Shown one piece after another: positions 7,505 through 15,254 of a stretch of 38,452 bases of DNA. A program made the translations under genes and the position numbers. This DNA is from Clostridia bacterium (GTDB taxonomy: Bacteria; Bacillota_A; Clostridia; Christensenellales; Aristaeellaceae), in NCBI GenBank assembly GCA_017399225.1, contig JAFQEB010000002.1:1-38452 (forward strand). Direction: 5' to 3'. The notes beneath the pieces were generated by a model. It did not search any database. It was not told the origin of the DNA and worked only from the letters and a program-made list of their open reading frames with translations. Numbering within the stretch: the stretch's first letter is position 1; each line of letters opens with the position of its first letter.

Positions 7505-8212
7505 TCAGAGCGCTTTGAGCATCGCCAGCATATCGCTGAAGCTGCCCTGCGGCCCGGCCCAGGGAGCCTCGGGGCAGGGGATGCGGCAATCCGTGACCAG
7601 ATAGGCGTCCATCTTCACGGCGGTGGCGGCGGCCATGTCCTCCCGTTCGTCGTTGCCGATCATCAGGCAGCGGGCGGGATCAAGGGACATCCGGCGGCAC
7701 ACGTCGGTGAAGTAGGCCGGGTTCGGCTTGCAGAAGCGATCGGTGGCGTAGCAGGTCACCAGGTCAAAATCCTCCGGCGTCAGCTCGATCCAGCTCATGC
7801 GGGTGATCTGCCCGGCCATGGGAAAGAGCGGATTTGTCGCCAGGATGACCTTCTCTGCCTTTTCGTGGGCGATGCGCACGGCCTCCGCGGCCAGCGGGTT
7901 GGGAGCGGTGGCTGCACGGGCGCTGTGGAAGCCCCCGGCGTAGAAGCTGTCGCAGATCGGTTCGATCTTTTCCCGGCCGATATTGGTCAGGGAAGAGAAT
8001 ACCTCCCAGAAAACGTCGGCGTTCAGGCGGCTGCCGTCGTTTTTCATCATGGCCTTCGTGCCGCCCCAGACGGCCTTCACCAGCGCCTCCGCCGGTACGC
8101 CAAAGGGCGCCAGCTCTGCTGCCAGCGCGTGAAAATAGGCCTTGGCGAAGCTCTCCGTGTCCATGGGCAGGAGGGTGCCGTCCAGGTCAAACAGGATCGC
8201 AGAATAGCGCAT
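7505..8212 (-). CDS. HAD-family hydrolase
   Basis: A 235-residue haloacid-dehalogenase-type phosphatase. Motif I is LFDLDGTLL with Asp9 (nucleophile) and Asp11. Motif II is the Thr in LATNP, motif III the Lys in CKPNP, and motif IV GNDEREDMAAA. An alpha-helical cap of about 90 residues follows motif I. The substrate cannot be read from sequence; small phosphorylated metabolites are usual. ATG 8212 has AAGGAGG upstream and gives the family N-terminus; the longer frame from 8242 has no ribosome site. Confidence 0.88.
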   Translation of the reverse strand: MRYSAILFDLDGTLLPMDTESFAKAYFHALAAELAPFGVPAEALVKAVWGGTKAMMKNDGSRLNADVFWEVFSSLTNIGREKIEPICDSFYAGGFHSARAATAPNPLAAEAVRIAHEKAEKVILATNPLFPMAGQITRMSWIELTPEDFDLVTCYATDRFCKPNPAYFTDVCRRMSLDPARCLMIGNDEREDMAAATAVKMDAYLVTDCRIPCPEAPWAGPQGSFSDMLAMLKAL

Positions 8213-8275
8213 AATGCCTCCTTGAGATGGTGATGACAGCATTATACTTCAAAGCAGACCGATGCGCAAGAGGGA

Positions 8276-9001
8276 TCAGCCCTGGCGGCAGTATGCCCGG
8301 ATGGCCTGCGCGAGGAACGCAGCGGTTCCTTCGCCGCCTGCCTTGTCGATGTTTTTGCGGAAGGCGTCCGTTTCGTAGGTATCGGCCAGACCGGCCAGAA
8401 CGGGGGTGGTGCAGGTGTAGAAGTGGGCGCTGATATACGCCTGCAGCTGCCGGACGAAGGCCTGTGCCTCCGGGGATTCCGGGCGCTCGGGGCGACTGCG
8501 GCCGAACTGGCCGATCATCTCCATCAGCGCCTGCCCGTGTTCGCGGCTTTGACCTGCAGGGCGTTTGCTTTCCCTTTGGGCATACTCCTGCCATGCGGCG
8601 GTCTGTCCCCATGCGGCCTCTGCCTGGGCGGCGTAGTCCTTTTCCTGATGGTCGCTGAAGATGCTGAAGTCCATATCATTCATTCCTTTCTCCTGCAGGG
8701 AGGCGGTCAGCGCGATCAGACCGTCGATGTGCTGCCTGCGCATGGTCAGAAGCTCCTGCTGAAGGCGCAGCACCTGTGGCCAGTCTTCCCGGGGCCCGTC
8801 TAGCAGGCGGCGGATCTGCGAAAGCGGCATTTCCAGCTCCCGGAACACAAGGATGGCGTACAGCCTCCTGACGGAGTGCTCGTCATAGATCCGGTAACCT
8901 GCGTCTGTCACCTCCGCCGGCGGCAAAAGGCCGATGCGGTCATAATGCCGCAGGGTGCGGATGGTGACGCCGGTTTTCCGGGCGAGTTCGCCGATGGTCA
9001 T
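8276..9001 (-). CDS. MerR-family regulator with TipAS-type effector domain
   Basis: A 241-residue transcription factor. Residues 1-70 are the MerR winged helix (MTIGELARKTGVTIRTLRHYD, then GYRIYDEHSVRRLY), followed by a dimerisation coiled coil to about residue 115. The C-terminal 120 residues resemble the TipAS drug-recognition domain, which in TipAL proteins binds thiopeptide and other antibiotics. Members usually activate their own promoter; here the upstream promoter has the 19-base spacer such regulators act on. A drug-responsive role is inferred; no transporter is adjacent, so its target is probably its own gene or a distant one. Confidence 0.88.
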   Translation of the reverse strand: MTIGELARKTGVTIRTLRHYDRIGLLPPAEVTDAGYRIYDEHSVRRLYAILVFRELEMPLSQIRRLLDGPREDWPQVLRLQQELLTMRRQHIDGLIALTASLQEKGMNDMDFSIFSDHQEKDYAAQAEAAWGQTAAWQEYAQRESKRPAGQSREHGQALMEMIGQFGRSRPERPESPEAQAFVRQLQAYISAHFYTCTTPVLAGLADTYETDAFRKNIDKAGGEGTAAFLAQAIRAYCRQG

Positions 9002-9024
9002 GGGCAGACCTCCCTTCTGTCTCT

Positions 9025-9055
9025 ATCATAAACCATGACGTAAGGGGAGTGTCAA
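9025..9055 (-). promoter_or_regulatory. MerR-type promoter with 19-bp spacer
   Basis: On the minus strand TTGACA (9050-9055) and TATGAT (9025-9030) are separated by 19 bases, the over-long spacer that MerR-family activators correct by twisting the DNA. The spacer contains CTCCCCTTACG, resembling TipAL/BmrR-type operators. It lies just before the MerR-TipAS gene, so autoregulation is likely. Confidence 0.75.
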
Positions 9056-9067
9056 TGGGGAAAATAA

Positions 9068-9097
9068 AAAACAGACGCCTGAAAAGACGTCTGTTTT
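9068..9097 (-). terminator. Terminator after the anchored protein gene
   Basis: AAAACAGACG pairs with CGTCTGTTTT around a 10-base loop; on the minus strand it is followed by TTATTTT. Confidence 0.85.
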
Positions 9098-9101
9098 AGA
9101 A

Positions 9102-9770
9102 TCACTGCGCCGGAGCCAGATCGGTGGGGGTGGCCGGCGGGGGATTGAGCAGGTCGCGGACGAAAATGTCCATGAACTTCAGCACGTTGTCAGGGTTTTC
9201 ATTCTGCTTGAAAACGCAGATGTACATGTTGTTGGTATCGGTATAGAGAACATCCATCGCGCCGGGCAGGTCGCGGCAGGGGATGCCATAAATGTGCTTC
9301 TCGCCGGTGGCTTCATTCTGGCGGCGGCCCCGGCTGAGGCTGATCTCAGCGGCCTCCAGATCGGCGATCAGCCCCGGCAGCTCCAGGTCAAGCTCTGCAA
9401 ATGCGCCCTGAGCGGCCCAGCTCTGGAATTCCTCTCCGGGCAGCACATAAATATCGCAATCCCGGGCGGCCATGCGGGTCAGCAGGATCATCGAGCCGTG
9501 GGCGGCGTCGGGCAGGATATACATGGGCGTCATCTGCTCCATGTCGGGCATGTGGATGAGGTTGACGTCCTGCATATACTGGGCCAGGTTCTTTTCCGAG
9601 CCGGGGCTGTATACGCCCACGACGACCTTCTTCTCCTCGGCTACGGGGGCGGTGGTCATGGTATAGATGATGCTCCAGCCGAAAACTGCCAGGAGGACCA
9701 GCAGACCGTATTTCCACCAGGCATAAGTGAAATGATCCTTGAGCTGCTTTTGACGGACGGGCGTTTTCAT
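9102..9770 (-). CDS. Membrane-anchored extracellular protein, unknown function
   Basis: A 222-residue protein with a basic cytoplasmic N-terminus (MKTPVRQKQLKDH), one transmembrane helix at about residues 20-38 and an extracellular part. The latter has alternating strands and helices (VVVGVYSPGS, CDIYVLPGEEF, LPGLIADLE) vaguely like a periplasmic-binding-protein fold, ending in a proline-rich tail. I do not recognise a family. ATG 9770 has GAGGG upstream; the longer frame from 9893 lacks one. It has its own terminator and appears to be a single-gene unit. Confidence 0.65.
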   Translation of the reverse strand: MKTPVRQKQLKDHFTYAWWKYGLLVLLAVFGWSIIYTMTTAPVAEEKKVVVGVYSPGSEKNLAQYMQDVNLIHMPDMEQMTPMYILPDAAHGSMILLTRMAARDCDIYVLPGEEFQSWAAQGAFAELDLELPGLIADLEAAEISLSRGRRQNEATGEKHIYGIPCRDLPGAMDVLYTDTNNMYICVFKQNENPDNVLKFMDIFVRDLLNPPPATPTDLAPAQ

Positions 9771-9923
9771 GGTCTTTCCCTCTTTCGAAATAGCTTGGCA
9801 GCGATATAATACGCCGACAATGTGAAATCTGAATGAATGACGTCGGGATATGCGGACAGGGAATATGATAGCACAGTTTGACGGGGATGGCAACTGCGGG
9901 AAATGCGAAGAGCCGCTTATTGC

Positions 9924-10499
9924 TTACAGATCCAGATACCAGATCAGCTGCGTCTCGTCCCGGAGCATCGGGTCGTCATAATAGGCGTATCGGTCGATCT
10001 TGCCCAGCACCGCGCCCTGCTTGCGGTAAAAGCGGCAGGCGGGCACATTGTTGTTCTGGCATTCGATGATCATCTGCCGGTAGCCGGTTTCCCGGGCAGC
10101 GGCAAGTGCCATGTCGAAGAGCTGCTGTCCGATCCCCTGGTGCTTGTACCCGTCTGCGACCCGGATGTCCCAAAGGACGCAGGCGTCCGTCCGGCCATTG
10201 AGCATATACAGATGCTCCGTCGGCCCGGCCAGGGTGAGGGCTCCGACGGGCGTTTCGCCGTCAAAGGCCATAAAAAAGCGCCAGGTAGCAATGTTGAAGA
10301 GCGTCTCGTACTCCGTAGCCCGCTCGTATTGGCTCAGATCCTTCACATGCGGCGTGACAGGAACCTCCTCCAGCAGCAGCCCGCCCAGGCCGCTATCCAG
10401 CAGCCGCACCCGGTATTCCGAGTGAACCTCCACATTCATGGAGACGCTGTCGTAGCGGGAGAAGTATTCCCGCCCAACCTCGCGGATTGTGATGTTCAT
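9924..10499 (-). CDS. GNAT acetyltransferase, streptothricin-acetyltransferase-like
   Basis: A 191-residue GNAT N-acetyltransferase. The acetyl-CoA loop is in VADGYKHQGIGQQL. The segment IECQNNNVPACRFYRKQGA and the following DRYAYYD...ETQLIWY strongly recall the streptothricin acetyltransferase (Sat) group, which inactivates streptothricin by acetylating its beta-lysine chain. Whether this enzyme does that is inference; many gut Clostridia carry Sat-like GNATs of unknown substrate. The start overlaps the stop of the DUF5655-like gene in ATGA, so it is the third gene of the tadA operon. Confidence 0.85.
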   Translation of the reverse strand: MNITIREVGREYFSRYDSVSMNVEVHSEYRVRLLDSGLGGLLLEEVPVTPHVKDLSQYERATEYETLFNIATWRFFMAFDGETPVGALTLAGPTEHLYMLNGRTDACVLWDIRVADGYKHQGIGQQLFDMALAAARETGYRQMIIECQNNNVPACRFYRKQGAVLGKIDRYAYYDDPMLRDETQLIWYLDL

Positions 10500-10864
10500 C
10501 GTGTCCTCCTTCCGGGGCCGACCAGCGCCCAGGCGGCTTCCAGCCAGGCTTTGATCTCTGCGTCGATCTCACTTTCTTCACGAATGATCAGGTGGTGCAT
10601 CCAGCGGCCTGGAGAGACTTCGGCGGCAAACTGAATGCGCGGGGACTCCATCCGCCCTGGCAGCCCGACAGAGAGCATCACCGCGCCGGCATCCGATTTT
10701 CGGCGGGGCAGGGAGACCCACGCGAACTGCACCCGGCGCACGAAGGCTGCCTGCGTCCTGTCATGCTTGACAGATACGTCCCCAAAGGACAGCACGATCC
10801 GCTCAAGCCGCTCAAACAGCGCGGTCTCCCGGGGCATTCCCGCGGAAAATACGGGCTGGCTCAC
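10496..10864 (-). CDS. DUF5655-like protein
   Basis: A 122-residue soluble protein. The pattern LFERLERIVLSFGDV, then FAWVSLPRR, MESPRIQF and PGRWMHHLII, fits the DUF5655 domain, whose role is unknown. The start is GTG at 10864, overlapping the tadA stop in GTGA; the stop overlaps the GNAT start in ATGA. These 4-base overlaps on both sides make the start choice firm, although no strong ribosome site is needed or seen. The larger open frame reaching 11155 is read through the tadA gene in another frame and is not real. Confidence 0.75.
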   Translation of the reverse strand: MSQPVFSAGMPRETALFERLERIVLSFGDVSVKHDRTQAAFVRRVQFAWVSLPRRKSDAGAVMLSVGLPGRMESPRIQFAAEVSPGRWMHHLIIREESEIDAEIKAWLEAAWALVGPGRRTR

Positions 10865-11319
10865 GGCTGCTGCTCCTTTCGCCGCCCGGTGAAAAAATCG
10901 GTCATCAGCGCGGCACATTCTTCCTTCAGTATGCCGGATCGCCATGCGGTCGCCGCTCCCAGGGCGGGATCGCCCGGAAGGTCGTACACGCTGCCGCAGC
11001 AGCCCTGGCGGTCGTCGTCCGCGCCGTAGACGCACTGCCCCAGCTGGCTCATCACCATCGCCCCGGCGCACATGGGGCAGGGCTCCAGGGTCACATACAG
11101 CGTGCAGTCCCGCAGCCGCCAGTCGCCCAGCCGCTTCGCGCCCTCCCGCATACACAGCACCTCTGCATGGGCGGTTGGATCATGGGCCGCCTCCCGGCGG
11201 TTGTGGGCCTTTGCGATCAGCTGCCCGTCCTTCACCAGCGCCGCACCCACAGGGATCTCCCCTTCGAGGGCAGCCAGGCGGGCTTCTTCTATAGCGATGC
11301 GCATCCACGTTTCGTGCAT
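10861..11319 (-). CDS. tadA: tRNA-specific adenosine deaminase
   Basis: A 152-residue zinc deaminase that converts adenosine 34 to inosine in tRNA-Arg(ACG), allowing it to read CGN codons. The zinc and catalytic motif TAHAEV and the PCPMCAGA cysteines are intact; the N-terminus MRIAIEEARLAALEGEIPVGA is characteristic. An AGGAG site precedes the ATG. It is first gene of a three-gene overlapping operon. The cytidine-deaminase-fold family also includes guanine deaminases, but the motifs fit TadA best. Confidence 0.95.
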   Translation of the reverse strand: MHETWMRIAIEEARLAALEGEIPVGAALVKDGQLIAKAHNRREAAHDPTAHAEVLCMREGAKRLGDWRLRDCTLYVTLEPCPMCAGAMVMSQLGQCVYGADDDRQGCCGSVYDLPGDPALGAATAWRSGILKEECAALMTDFFTGRRKEQQP

Positions 11320-11417
11320 GAAAAATCAACTCCTGCTGTCATTCTACCACGGGAAGGAATTTCAGGCAAGCAGGAAGAATCTATATCCCTGAAACGTTTG
11401 ATGGGTGAGGTGATTTG

Positions 11418-12566
11418 ATGAAAAGGATCGTGACCTTCATGCTGGCGCTGCTGACGCTGACGACTGTCGCTGCGGCGGATGAAGCCCTTCCGCTGACGCT
11501 CTTTGCGGTCAATGTGGGCAAGGGCGACGCGCTGCTGCTCAACTGCGGCGCCCACACCTATCTGATCGATACCGGCAAGGCGGAGCACTGGGGCGATCTC
11601 TCCCGGGCCCTCAGGACGCTGAATATCACTCATCTGACCGGCGTGATCTTCACCCACACGGACAAGGATCACGTCGGCGGCGCGATGGCCCTGGCGACCT
11701 CCTCCATCCAGGTGGACGCCTGGTATGCTTCCGCTTTTTATGCGGATGTGAAGGAGAGCAAGCATCCGGTGCTGCTGGCGGCGGCGCTGCGGGATCAGCC
11801 GGTGCACTGGCTCAAGGCGGGGGATACGCTGCCCCTAGGCGATGGTCTGCTGCGGGTCGTTGGGCCGATGAGCAAATCCGACACGGAAAACTGCAATTCG
11901 CTGGTCATGGTGGCCGAGGGCGGCGGCGGGCGTATGCTGCTGGCCGGTGATATGGAGCACCCGGAGGAGTTCGAGCTGCTCAATGCCGGCGTGATCCCTA
12001 AATGCGAGGTGCTCAAGGTGGGCAACCACGGCGAGCGAGATGCGACCTCCGAGGCGCTGGTACGCTATGTGCAGCCGAAGATCGCGGTGATCAGCACCAA
12101 CAGCAAGGAGGAGCCCGACACCCCGGACATGGCGGTGCTGCGGAATCTCTACGCCTTCCGCACGGAGATATTCGAGACGCAGCAGGCAGAATCCGGTATT
12201 CTGGTGACCTTGCAGGGCGGTCAGGCGGAGGCGCAGGTGATGAGCTACCGGGATCTGCCACCGGCGGCAAGCGGCATTTCTCTGACCGGGCGCGACGCCG
12301 GGGAGGATCACATCCGCATCCGCAACGCCGGGCAGGAGCCTGTCGACCTGGAAGGCTGGTACATCGTCAGCGACAAGGGCGGGGAGATGTTCGTGCTGCC
12401 TGCGGGGCTGCATGTCCAGCCCGGCGGCGAGGTGCTGATCAGCACCCTGTCCTCGGATACGGCGGGAGACGCCGTCTGGCCGGAAAAGAAGGTCTGGCAC
12501 AAGTCCAAGGACGATGCAGCACGCCTTTACGACGCCTATGGACGGCTCATTTTTGAACTGAAATAA
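11418..12566 (+). CDS. Secreted MBL-fold hydrolase with C-terminal lamin-tail domain
   Basis: A 382-residue protein. Residues 1-20 form a signal peptide. Residues about 25-270 are a ComEC-type metallo-beta-lactamase fold: FAVNVGKGDALLL, the metal motif THTDKDHVGG, AGDMEHPEE and GNHGERDA. Residues about 285-382 look like a lamin-tail domain (VDLEGWYIVSDKGG, VWHKSKDDAARLYDAYG). Extracellular proteins of this kind are often called competence-like hydrolases; nuclease activity is possible but not shown. ATG 11418 has GAGGTG seven bases upstream. It is divergent from tadA and stands alone before a strong terminator. Confidence 0.85.
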   Translation: MKRIVTFMLALLTLTTVAAADEALPLTLFAVNVGKGDALLLNCGAHTYLIDTGKAEHWGDLSRALRTLNITHLTGVIFTHTDKDHVGGAMALATSSIQVDAWYASAFYADVKESKHPVLLAAALRDQPVHWLKAGDTLPLGDGLLRVVGPMSKSDTENCNSLVMVAEGGGGRMLLAGDMEHPEEFELLNAGVIPKCEVLKVGNHGERDATSEALVRYVQPKIAVISTNSKEEPDTPDMAVLRNLYAFRTEIFETQQAESGILVTLQGGQAEAQVMSYRDLPPAASGISLTGRDAGEDHIRIRNAGQEPVDLEGWYIVSDKGGEMFVLPAGLHVQPGGEVLISTLSSDTAGDAVWPEKKVWHKSKDDAARLYDAYGRLIFELK

Positions 12567-12569
12567 GCG

Positions 12570-12606
12570 AACCCCGGAGCGGGCCGATCTGGCTTGCTCC
12601 GGGGTT
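12570..12606 (+). terminator. Terminator between convergent genes
   Basis: AACCCCGGAGC (12570-12580) pairs perfectly with GCTCCGGGGTT (12596-12606). It lies between the MBL gene and the convergent gene ending at 12611, so it may serve both directions. Confidence 0.75.
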
Positions 12607-12610
12607 TATG

Positions 12611-13006
12611 CTACAGGGAATATCGCAGTTTACCAGCGAAGCTCAGGAAGCTGCGCAGGCGCTCGGCGTAGGAGGACGCTTCCTCCGGGGCCAGCATATG
12701 CTCGCGTCCGTCCGGCAGAACGACCATGCGGTTGTCCTCGTCGGCGCGCGTGCCGAAATACTTGCTCTCTTCTGCCTTGGCGCACATTTTCCCGGTCAGC
12801 TTGTAGAAATCCGCAAGGGCCTGGCGGTCATCAGCATAGTGCTTCAAAAGCAGATATCGGCTGTCCGGCCGGTGCAGGTCGAACACGGCGGATTCCGCAT
12901 CCCGCAGGAGGATCAGAACGGCGTGAGTGCCCTTGCGGACGATGGCGTAGCTGCAGCCGAGGCCATTGTCGGCGCGCATGCTGACGTGGACGGTGGATTC
13001 AGTCAT
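12611..13006 (-). CDS. Protein of unknown function, second of an overlapping pair
   Basis: A 131-residue soluble protein with no signal peptide, membrane helix or motif that I recognise. It is rich in charged residues and ends in a helical segment (SYAERLRSFLSFAGKL). Its start overlaps the end of the upstream gene by 8 bases, so the two are probably translated together and may form a complex. It has no close-by enzyme that hints at a role. Confidence 0.6.
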   Translation of the reverse strand: MTESTVHVSMRADNGLGCSYAIVRKGTHAVLILLRDAESAVFDLHRPDSRYLLLKHYADDRQALADFYKLTGKMCAKAEESKYFGTRADEDNRMVVLPDGREHMLAPEEASSYAERLRSFLSFAGKLRYSL

Positions 13007-13862
13007 GGGCGGCCTCCTCTGCGCGCTCGTGGATGCGCTCGATGGCGTCCAGCATATTCTGCTTTGGCAGTGCGCCCAGCTCCGGGCACAGGTACAGCTT
13101 CGTCAGCGCAGGCAGGTCGCTCTCGTCGCCATGCAGACCCAGCAGGTAGGCGGCGTAGGACTCAGCGTGGTACAGTCGCCCCTGATAGGTGCGGACGATC
13201 TCCCGCGCCAGTTCGAGCGCCTCCGGGATGTGCCCGGCGCGGTGACGCTTGTACAACCGGCAGCACATGACGTCGCTCAGGTCGTAGTCGTCCATGCCGG
13301 TGATGTCCTCATCGTCCCGGTCTTCCCGCAGGAACTGGCCGTAGGAATTCATGGGGTTCTCCCAGAAGTCCCAGCCGACGTCCCAGTCGCATCGGTAGTC
13401 GACGCGGCCCTCCTGCTTGCGGAGGGTGAAGCCCTCAAACACCACCTCCAGTAGGCCAAGGCTCGTTTCGGAGCGCAAATGGTAGAGCGGCTTGTGGTTG
13501 TCCTTTTGCAGCCGGTGCAGCAGGGGCGAATCCTTGAAGCGCATGTAGCGGATTTCGTCCTCGGCGTTCCAGCCATCATCCATGACGTGCCGGAAGTACT
13601 TCACGCCATGAAAGCGGAGATGGTAGGTCACCCGGGGGAGAAATGCTTCGAATTGCGCGCACCGATCCTCCCGTGTACCTTTGAGGGTTTTGAAGATCTC
13701 GTCCGATTCCCATACGGCGCGGGTAGTGATGGTGACGGACTCGCGGTCGGGCTTGGCGTATTCGATGCGCTGGATCTCGCCGTCGTGAAAGTAATCGAAC
13801 CAGAGGAATTTGCGCATGGCACGGTCGGTGGGGCAGGGGATCTCGTGGCCGAAGTTGATCAA
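12999..13862 (-). CDS. Protein of unknown function, first of an overlapping pair
   Basis: About 287 residues, acidic and rich in aromatic residues. The N-terminal half looks beta-rich (FLWFDYFHDGEIQRIEY, YHLRFHGVKYFRHV); the C-terminal 100 residues look helical (ALELAREIVRTY, YAAYLLGLHG) like a short TPR-type segment. The upstream ATG at 13901 lacks a ribosome site, whereas TTG at 13862 has AGAAGGAG eight bases before it, so I prefer TTG. I do not recognise a family; immunity-type or regulatory roles are conceivable but unsupported. Confidence 0.6.
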   Translation of the reverse strand: MINFGHEIPCPTDRAMRKFLWFDYFHDGEIQRIEYAKPDRESVTITTRAVWESDEIFKTLKGTREDRCAQFEAFLPRVTYHLRFHGVKYFRHVMDDGWNAEDEIRYMRFKDSPLLHRLQKDNHKPLYHLRSETSLGLLEVVFEGFTLRKQEGRVDYRCDWDVGWDFWENPMNSYGQFLREDRDDEDITGMDDYDLSDVMCCRLYKRHRAGHIPEALELAREIVRTYQGRLYHAESYAAYLLGLHGDESDLPALTKLYLCPELGALPKQNMLDAIERIHERAEEAAHD

Positions 13863-13977
13863 TGTGGCTTCTCCTTCTGATTTGGTCGGTGGGGGAAGCA
13901 TAGCGGTGAAATGCGTTTTTGTATTTGCCCTGATGATACCACCGGGCGGCGCAGCATGTCAATTCAAAGCACAAAAA

Positions 13978-14008
13978 ATCCGGCAGAATTTACAGCTTTC
14001 TGCCGGAT
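13978..14008 (-). terminator. Terminator after polysaccharide deacetylase
   Basis: ATCCGGCAGAA pairs with TTCTGCCGGAT, and on the minus strand a run of six T follows. Confidence 0.9.
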
Positions 14009-14014
14009 GTATAT

Positions 14015-14722
14015 TCATCTGTAGGGGAAAACGTACTTCTCGCCGCCGGTTTCCAGGGGCTCCATGCCCAGCAGCTCGGAGACCGTCACCAGCTCGTAGC
14101 CCTCCTCCAGCAGCTGGGGGATCAGCACCTTCAGGCACTCCAGGTCTGCGTAGTTGGTGTGGAAAAGCAGGATGGAGCCGTTTTCTGTTTCCTCGAAGGC
14201 GACCTCCGGATCTGTGTAGCTTACGTCCCACATGACGGTCTTTTCCACGCCGTACTCGTAGAACATGGGCAGCAGATTCACATCCCCCTCCTTGAAGGCG
14301 CCGTAGGGCGGGCGCAGCAGGCGCAGCGGGTAGTGGTAGCCCAGCAGCTCGTCCAGCCGCTCCTGAGTGAGAAGGATCTGGTTGCGGGCGTTGTGGATCT
14401 TGATGCGGGTCAGGTAGGGATGCTTCCAGGTGTGGTTGCCGATCTCGCTCCCGTGGGCGATGATGGCTTCCCATACCTCTTTGTCCTCATCGCGGATCTG
14501 TGCACCCAGCACGAACCAGGTGATGGGGAAGTCGTATTCCACGCACAGCTCGTGCATCAGACGGAGAACGGTTGCGTCGTAGCAGTCGTCTACGGTAATT
14601 GCGACCTTCTTTACCTCGCGGTCGCCATGGTAGACCAGGAACCCAGGGGGGACCGCCAGCGCGCTGCTGCATACCAGCATAAAGCAGAGCGTCAGGACAA
14701 AGAGCCGGAGCAGATGCTTCAT
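14015..14722 (-). CDS. Secreted polysaccharide deacetylase
   Basis: A 235-residue NodB-fold protein of carbohydrate esterase family 4, which removes acetyl groups from peptidoglycan or other glycans. The signal peptide is residues 1-23. Motif 1 is TVDDCYD, an unusual form of TFDDG that keeps both aspartates. Motif 2 is HTWKHP with the two metal histidines, motif 3 RPPYGAF, motif 4 near MWDVSYTD, and motif 5 LLFHTN. AGGAGG lies before the ATG. It probably acts at the cell wall. No other wall genes are adjacent; RNase P RNA lies upstream. Confidence 0.9.
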   Translation of the reverse strand: MKHLLRLFVLTLCFMLVCSSALAVPPGFLVYHGDREVKKVAITVDDCYDATVLRLMHELCVEYDFPITWFVLGAQIRDEDKEVWEAIIAHGSEIGNHTWKHPYLTRIKIHNARNQILLTQERLDELLGYHYPLRLLRPPYGAFKEGDVNLLPMFYEYGVEKTVMWDVSYTDPEVAFEETENGSILLFHTNYADLECLKVLIPQLLEEGYELVTVSELLGMEPLETGGEKYVFPYR

Positions 14723-14778
14723 CAGTAGACCTCCTGTCAGGGGGATAGGGGAAGAAGAAAGGGGGACGAAGAAGGAAA

Positions 14779-14797
14779 GGGGGGACGAAGTCCCCCC
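14779..14797 (-). terminator. Terminator of RNase P RNA
   Basis: GGGGGGAC-TTC-GTCCCCCC forms a tight hairpin immediately after the 3' end of the RNA on the minus strand and is followed by TTTCCTTCTT. The core 16 bases recur at 17038-17053. Confidence 0.7.
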
Positions 14798-14799
14798 AG

Positions 14800-15182
14800 T
14801 GCGAGCGTGTCAGTAAGCCGAGTTCTGTCGAGGGTCGATCATCTATCCAGACCTGGCGTTGCCGCGCAGGTTCGAGCGATACCGGGGACGCGACGGGCAG
14901 CCGCATATGTCCTCATACGTATCTTGCACCAGATGGGGTTTACAGCGCGGACAAGTTGCCAGGCCGCGGGTGAGCTCTTACCTCGCCTTTCCATCCTTAC
15001 AGGGAGCAGCTTCCACTTTCCATCCGTGTGGCACGGATGACTGACGGGCTGAAGCCCCTGCGGTTTATTTCTGTTGCACTCTCCTTGGAGTCGCCTCCAC
15101 CTGCCGTTAGCAGGCATCCTGCCCTATGGTGCTCGGACTTTCCTCATGCCGTGATGGCACGCGATCGCCTTGCCACCTCGCA
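14800..15182 (-). ncRNA. rnpB: RNase P RNA
   Basis: Catalytic RNA that trims the 5' leader of tRNA precursors. On the minus strand the conserved core is clear: GAGGAAAGTCC near the 5' end, ACAGAAATAAACC and GGTAAGAGCTCACC in the middle, and ACAGAACTCGGCTTA near the 3' end. The ends were set by pairing of TGCGAG (5') with CTCGCA (3') as helix P1. A promoter whose expected start falls at about 15181 lies directly upstream, which agrees with the 5' end. Confidence 0.95.
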
Positions 15183-15187
15183 TGAAT

Positions 15188-15217
15188 ATCTTACCGCAGA
15201 ACGGGCCGGAAAGTCAA
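15188..15217 (-). promoter_or_regulatory. rnpB promoter
   Basis: On the minus strand TTGACT (15212-15217), an 18-base spacer and TAAGAT (15188-15193) place the transcription start at the deduced 5' end of RNase P RNA. Confidence 0.65.
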
Positions 15218-15254
15218 GGGGAGAGGGGCTTCTTTTCCTTCGCAGCGCCAGTTT

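Noticed and set aside
14781..14796. Insertion sequence ends at the GGGGAC hairpins
   Set aside because: No transposase, no target duplication and only 16 bases shared; they fit small hairpins better.
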